Positions 6,351-8,031 of a stretch of DNA of 8,031 nt are shown here, piece after piece. The notes under the pieces were generated by a model, which saw only the letters and a list, made by a program, of their open reading frames with translations, was not told the origin of the DNA and ran no database searches. The translations under genes and the position numbers were made by a program. Origin of the DNA: Porphyromonadaceae bacterium UBA7555 (GTDB lineage: Bacteria > Bacteroidota > Bacteroidia > Bacteroidales > Muribaculaceae); the NCBI GenBank assembly GCA_002478045.1, contig DLLT01000054.1:16532-24562 (forward strand), read 5' to 3'. Positions within the stretch are counted from its first letter, which is position 1. Every line of letters starts with the position of its first letter.

Positions 6351-6641
6351 TTACTTCTTCTTGAAGTAGTCGTTATGGATCTTGATGCCGAAGATGATGG
6401 CCGAGCAGACAGCGGTGATTAAGTTGGTGACTATCAGCGGCCAGTTGTCAATCAAGAAGCCTTGTACGACAAAAAATACCGAGCCGAGGCCCATCATGCA
6501 GAAGGTGGCCATGGCGATGCCGTCGGTGTAGCGCGTGCGCATCGTGGTGATAGCCTGGGGCATATAGCCGAAGATCATACAGATTGCGGCCAGGCTGCCG
6601 AAGATGTTGTCCGGGGTGAACATTGCGGATATTGTTTCCAT
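6351..6641 (-). CDS. SemiSWEET-type sugar transporter (PQ-loop / MtN3 family)
   Basis: The 96-residue protein has three hydrophobic segments (about 10-31, 42-63 and 67-87), the length and topology of a bacterial SemiSWEET. Such proteins dimerise in the inner membrane and let mono- or disaccharides pass without energy input. The PQ motif is at 28-29 (FGYMPQAITT), followed by a charged loop RTRYTDGIA and by NWPLIVTN (66-73). Asn73 matches the pocket Asn64 of the Leptospira protein. At the position of that protein's pocket Trp48, counted by equal spacing from both landmarks, there is Phe57. The C terminus is the lysine-rich YFKKK, probably cytosolic. The start at 6641 is chosen because it lies just before the first hydrophobic stretch; Met7 at 6623 is possible. 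The gene stands alone, with terminators before (6841-6883) and after (6235-6281). A perfect dyad at 6673-6701 lies directly upstream. Confidence 0.93.
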   Translation of the reverse strand: METISAMFTPDNIFGSLAAICMIFGYMPQAITTMRTRYTDGIAMATFCMMGLGSVFFVVQGFLIDNWPLIVTNLITAVCSAIIFGIKIHNDYFKKK

Positions 6642-6672
6642 CGTGGTGTATATATTGATAGGTTTTTAGATG

Positions 6673-6701
6673 TGTCACATGGTATCGGGCATGATGTGAC
6701 A
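6673..6701. promoter_or_regulatory. operator-like dyad upstream of the SemiSWEET gene
   Basis: TGTCACAT (6673-6680) and ATGTGACA (6694-6701) are perfect inverted repeats 13 nt apart, with half-site centres 21 bp apart, two helical turns. The dyad ends 32 bp before the ATG at 6641. A TTTG at 6708-6705 on the minus strand could be the end of a poor -7 element (ACAATTTG), which would place the dyad over the start of transcription. It could bind a dimeric regulator, or fold as an 8-bp hairpin in the leader RNA. The rest of the 6642-6840 spacer shows no gene. Confidence 0.45.
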
Positions 6702-6840
6702 AGACAAATTGTTGATTATTTCTAAGTATTATATTATTCTCGCAATACTTCCGCTTCGGGCTGATGTCATCCGCAGCATCGCGACGTGTAAATGGTCATG
6801 GCGGGAGGCCTCGGCATATCGCGGCCTGTCCGGTTGCCCG

Positions 6841-6883
6841 AAAAACATTCCGAGGGCGGTGCTAATTGAAGCATCGCCCTCGG
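6841..6883 (-). terminator. intrinsic terminator of the tailed secreted-protein gene
   Basis: On the minus strand CCGAGGGCG (6883-6875) pairs with CGCCCTCGG (6858-6850). One A/C mismatch and three more pairs extend the stem to a TTCAATTA loop. The stem is followed by AATGTTTTTC, a proper U-run at 6845-6841. It sits 65 bp past the stop codon at 6948, correctly oriented to end that gene. Confidence 0.85.
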
Positions 6884-6947
6884 GGTGGGATAGTGTTACT
6901 TATCCTTGGGACCTACTGCGGTCCGGGGGAAGTATGTCTGTGGTGTC

Positions 6948-8031
6948 TTATTTTACAAGAACCTTGGAGGCTTTTTCGCCGACAACCTTGATGTAGAGGC
7001 CGTTTGCGGGGTTGGCCACGCGTACGCCTTGGAGGTTGTAGTATACGGGAGCTACGTCGGCATCAGCTGCGATGACATCGTTGACGCCCTGGGTGAAGTT
7101 AACGGTGTACATTGCTGCAAGGCAGTTGTTGTTGTTGGCGCCGTACCACTGGTAGATTTCGTAGTTATTTTCGTCGATTTGGCGAACATTGTACGAACCG
7201 AAGCTCTGGCTGCCGGTTTCGCATACCACGGGAACACCGCCGTCGGTTACGGAGTTGAAGATAGTATTGCCGTCTTCGTCAGCGATTTCGAAAGCGTTTT
7301 CGTGACCTTTGTTCATCGTAACGGGGTTGATGGTGTAACGTTTTTCACCATGAGTGAATACGTCAAAACCTTCGGTACCGCTGGTTTTTGTTGCGGGAGC
7401 ACCGAATGTCAACCATTCTGTACCATCATAGTAGTATACCTTTTGGTTGCCACGTTGACGAACAGCAAAGCCTTGTGTGCGAGCATCATCACCCATACCT
7501 ACGAGAGTCTCGAAGTCATAGAGCGGCTGAGCGCAGGTGCTGGTATTCATAGATATAGGCGCAGTTTCGGACATCAGGTAGGAGAGGTCGCCCATAGCTT
7601 GTTCGCCGTTTTGTACAAAGACGGTTGTAACCGTGGTGGCGCCGTTCATTGTGATGAAGAAGAACGCTCCTTCTTCTGACAGAAGGTTGCCGGCAACACG
7701 ACCGATTTGATCTGTACGTGCGGGAGCGACGCCTGCATTGTCTGCATTGATGTCGAGCGTCAGAGTCGTCTGCGATTTGTCTTCTGCGCTGATGATAACG
7801 TAGTTGGTGGCGGAAGCTGCGCCGGAGAAGCCGGTGCTTACGAGTACGTTGCCGGCGTCATCGATGGCGATACCGGTACCGATACCTTCTACGGTTGCGT
7901 ATTCTTCAACGTTGCCGTCTTTGTCGATGGTCATGACCTTCTTGTTGGCCTTGTCGTTGAAGTAAACCTTACCACCGAAACCGGCGCCGAAGCGGCTTTC
8001 GTTACGGTTTGTCGTGTAGGTCTTGTACCAT
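6948..8031 (-). CDS. probable secreted protein with propeller-like repeats and a type IX-like C-terminal sorting tail, 5' part outside the window
   Basis: The frame is open to the window edge, so the last 360 residues are visible and the true start lies beyond 8031; the Met at 7934 is internal, because 32 in-frame codons without a stop precede it. Visible residues about 15-70 (GAGFGGKVYFND, VMTIDKDGNVEEYATVEG, GTGIAIDDAGNVLVSTGF) have the strand-turn rhythm of NHL/SMP-30-type beta-propeller blades. The middle is Gly/Thr/Asn-rich and beta-like without a motif I can name. The last 31 residues (330-360: YYNLQGVRVANPANGLYI, then VSKVLVK-like KASKVLVK) match the C-terminal sorting tail common on exported Bacteroidota proteins, so I infer export to the surface or medium, probably by the type IX system. 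No catalytic residues are recognisable. A terminator follows, so it is not part of the transporter unit. Confidence 0.85.
   Translation of the reverse strand, partial: WYKTYTTNRNESRFGAGFGGKVYFNDKANKKVMTIDKDGNVEEYATVEGIGTGIAIDDAGNVLVSTGFSGAASATNYVIISAEDKSQTTLTLDINADNAGVAPARTDQIGRVAGNLLSEEGAFFFITMNGATTVTTVFVQNGEQAMGDLSYLMSETAPISMNTSTCAQPLYDFETLVGMGDDARTQGFAVRQRGNQKVYYYDGTEWLTFGAPATKTSGTEGFDVFTHGEKRYTINPVTMNKGHENAFEIADEDGNTIFNSVTDGGVPVVCETGSQSFGSYNVRQIDENNYEIYQWYGANNNNCLAAMYTVNFTQGVNDVIAADADVAPVYYNLQGVRVANPANGLYIKVVGEKASKVLVK

Noticed and set aside
6107..6369. Overlapping plus-strand frames between the repeat and the SemiSWEET gene
   Set aside because: They run through the C10 tract, the terminator hairpin and the antisense of the transporter's 3' end, with no protein-like pattern.
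6909..6924. GGACC/GGTCC hairpin as a second terminator
   Set aside because: Only five pairs and no U-tract on the minus strand; the structure at 6841-6883 is far better.
6906..7679. Plus-strand 257-codon frame
   Set aside because: It is antisense to the secreted-protein gene, which has a convincing C-terminal tail and terminator.
7932..7934. ATG at 7934 as start of the secreted-protein gene
   Set aside because: The frame continues without a stop to the window edge, in the same propeller-like pattern, and no signal peptide follows this Met.

Overview
The window looks like a chromosomal stretch from a gut-type Bacteroidota, order Bacteroidales. A Muribaculaceae- or Prevotella-like genome is my best guess, but it is inference only. 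The reasons are a SusC/SusD pair, Bacteroidota-type lipoprotein signals, start codons without clear Shine-Dalgarno sequences, GC-rich codons set in AT-rich spacers, and a C-terminal tail of the NLQGVRV...GLYI type found on secreted Bacteroidota proteins. Every gene I support lies on the minus strand, so transcription runs from high to low coordinates.

In transcription order the layout is as follows. (1) 8031-6948 holds the 3' part of a gene for a probable secreted protein with propeller-like repeats and a type IX-like sorting tail, closed by a strong terminator at 6841-6883. (2) A 190-bp spacer carries a perfect 8+8 dyad at 6673-6701. (3) 6641-6351 encodes a complete 96-residue SemiSWEET sugar transporter, followed by an 11-bp-stem terminator at 6235-6281. 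(4) A gap of about 800 bp contains a MITE/BIME-like inverted repeat element (6043-6152) flanked by G8 and C10 runs, an AT-rich segment with a possible sigma-AB promoter, and a GC-rich block (5492-5747) that is open on both strands and holds two hairpins. (5) 5438-2346 is susC, 2308-626 is susD, and 560 to beyond position 1 is a susE-like gene; gaps of 37 and 65 bp make these one operon.

The susC-susD-susE order and several SusD motifs (IALCNEF, VPQDG, YGGSTF) resemble the starch utilisation system, so the operon is best read as the outer-membrane part of a polysaccharide utilisation locus, probably for an alpha-glucan. SusE and SusD would bind glycan at the surface and SusC would import oligosaccharides with TonB energy. 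The SemiSWEET could move the resulting small sugars across the inner membrane, but it is a separate transcription unit and the link is only suggestive. No glycoside hydrolase or regulator is inside the window; they would be expected below position 1.
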